Source: Eudoraea sp.
Lineage (GTDB): Bacteria > Bacteroidota > Bacteroidia > Flavobacteriales > Flavobacteriaceae
DNA: 5,229 nucleotides
Direction of reading: 5' to 3'
Assembly (NCBI GenBank): GCA_013042925.1
Contig: JABDPH010000389.1
Location: 1 to 5,229, forward strand
Shown here: in pieces, positions 4,906 to 5,229 of the stretch
Layout of the letters: every line of letters begins with the position of its first letter
Numbering within the stretch: position 1 is the stretch's first letter
The notes under the pieces: model-generated
The model's database searches: none
Seen by the model: the letters and a program-made list of their open reading frames with translations, nothing else
Told to the model about the DNA's origin: nothing
Position numbers and translations under genes: made by a program

Positions 4906-5229
4906 TAAAAAATAGGAATCCCAACAGAAAAGTACTGATTGCTACTTTTTTTAATTCAGGATCAAAGTTCTTGGGATTTTCAATCTTTTTTACCGATCTC
5001 AAATGGATAAAAAGAGGTACAAATGCGACCAAACATATGGCACTTTTCCAGGAGTAGAAATGATTCCCTACAAATGTGAGCATAAAAATGAAAGCTAAAA
5101 TAATTAGAGCATAATGATATGCTTTCCCTTTAGATCGTCCAATTTTGACTATCAATGTATTTTTATTGGCCTTCTTATCCGATTCAATATCTCTTAAGTT
5201 GTTTAAATTAAGTACTGCAGTACTAAGAA
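4883..5229 (-). CDS. menA: 1,4-Dihydroxy-2-naphthoate polyprenyltransferase MenA, C-terminal part (cut by window edge)
   Basis: This is the last 114 residues of a UbiA-family membrane prenyltransferase that attaches the polyprenyl tail to DHNA in menaquinone synthesis. The reading frame is open to the window edge, so the start is outside; a TTG at 5155 inside the frame is only an internal leucine codon. The second Asp-rich motif of the family is visible as NNLRDIESD with DxxxD, followed by KNTLIVKIGR, both typical of MenA. Three hydrophobic helices follow: YALIILAFIFMLTFV, ICLVAFVPLFIHL, and STFLLGFLFFIVYNYFL at the C-terminus. The gene ends 37 bp before the response regulator, in the same orientation. 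With menC at the opposite edge it shows that the locus is a menaquinone gene group. Confidence 0.94.
   Translation of the reverse strand, partial: LSTAVLNLNNLRDIESDKKANKNTLIVKIGRSKGKAYHYALIILAFIFMLTFVGNHFYSWKSAICLVAFVPLFIHLRSVKKIENPKNFDPELKKVAISTFLLGFLFFIVYNYFL

Overview
The window looks like chromosomal DNA of a Bacteroidota member, most likely a marine-type Flavobacteriaceae. The evidence is AT-rich composition, a menaquinone locus with Bacteroidota-style MenA and MenC, a TPR-type sensor kinase with a HisKA_2 core, and promoters resembling TTG-N17-23-TAnnTTTG without clear Shine-Dalgarno sites. This is judged by eye; no database search was made. Every protein gene lies on the minus strand, so transcription runs from high to low coordinates.

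Layout in transcription order: the C-terminal part of menA (4883-5229, cut by the window edge); a LytTR response regulator with a TTG start (4093-4845) and its own near-consensus promoter inside the menA 3' end; a 741-bp non-coding interval (3352-4092); a TPR/HisKA_2 membrane histidine kinase (1393-3351); an MBL-fold metal-dependent hydrolase of the UPF0173 type 24 bp behind it (688-1368); a 307-bp interval (381-687); and the first 126 codons of menC (1-380, cut by the window edge). The two-component system therefore sits inside a menaquinone gene group.

The interesting part is the interval between regulator and kinase. It holds three copies of one operator, an ACAACA direct repeat with an exact 21-bp period. 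Two tandem half-sites about two helical turns apart is the architecture known for LytTR-domain regulators. In all three copies, a -7-like box on the minus strand lies at the same distance downstream (28 bp from operator edge to box for A and B; in C the TTTG is 1 bp closer). None of the three promoters has a -33 TTG, as expected of activator-dependent promoters. Copy A faces the kinase gene. Copies C and B each face a segment of about 75-80 nt with no ATG, which ends in a strand-specific hairpin plus U-tract.

The model is a self-contained circuit. The kinase phosphorylates the LytTR regulator. The regulator then switches on two tandem small RNAs and, by positive feedback, the kinase-hydrolase operon. 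The operators, boxes and terminators are directly visible; the sRNAs and the wiring are inference.
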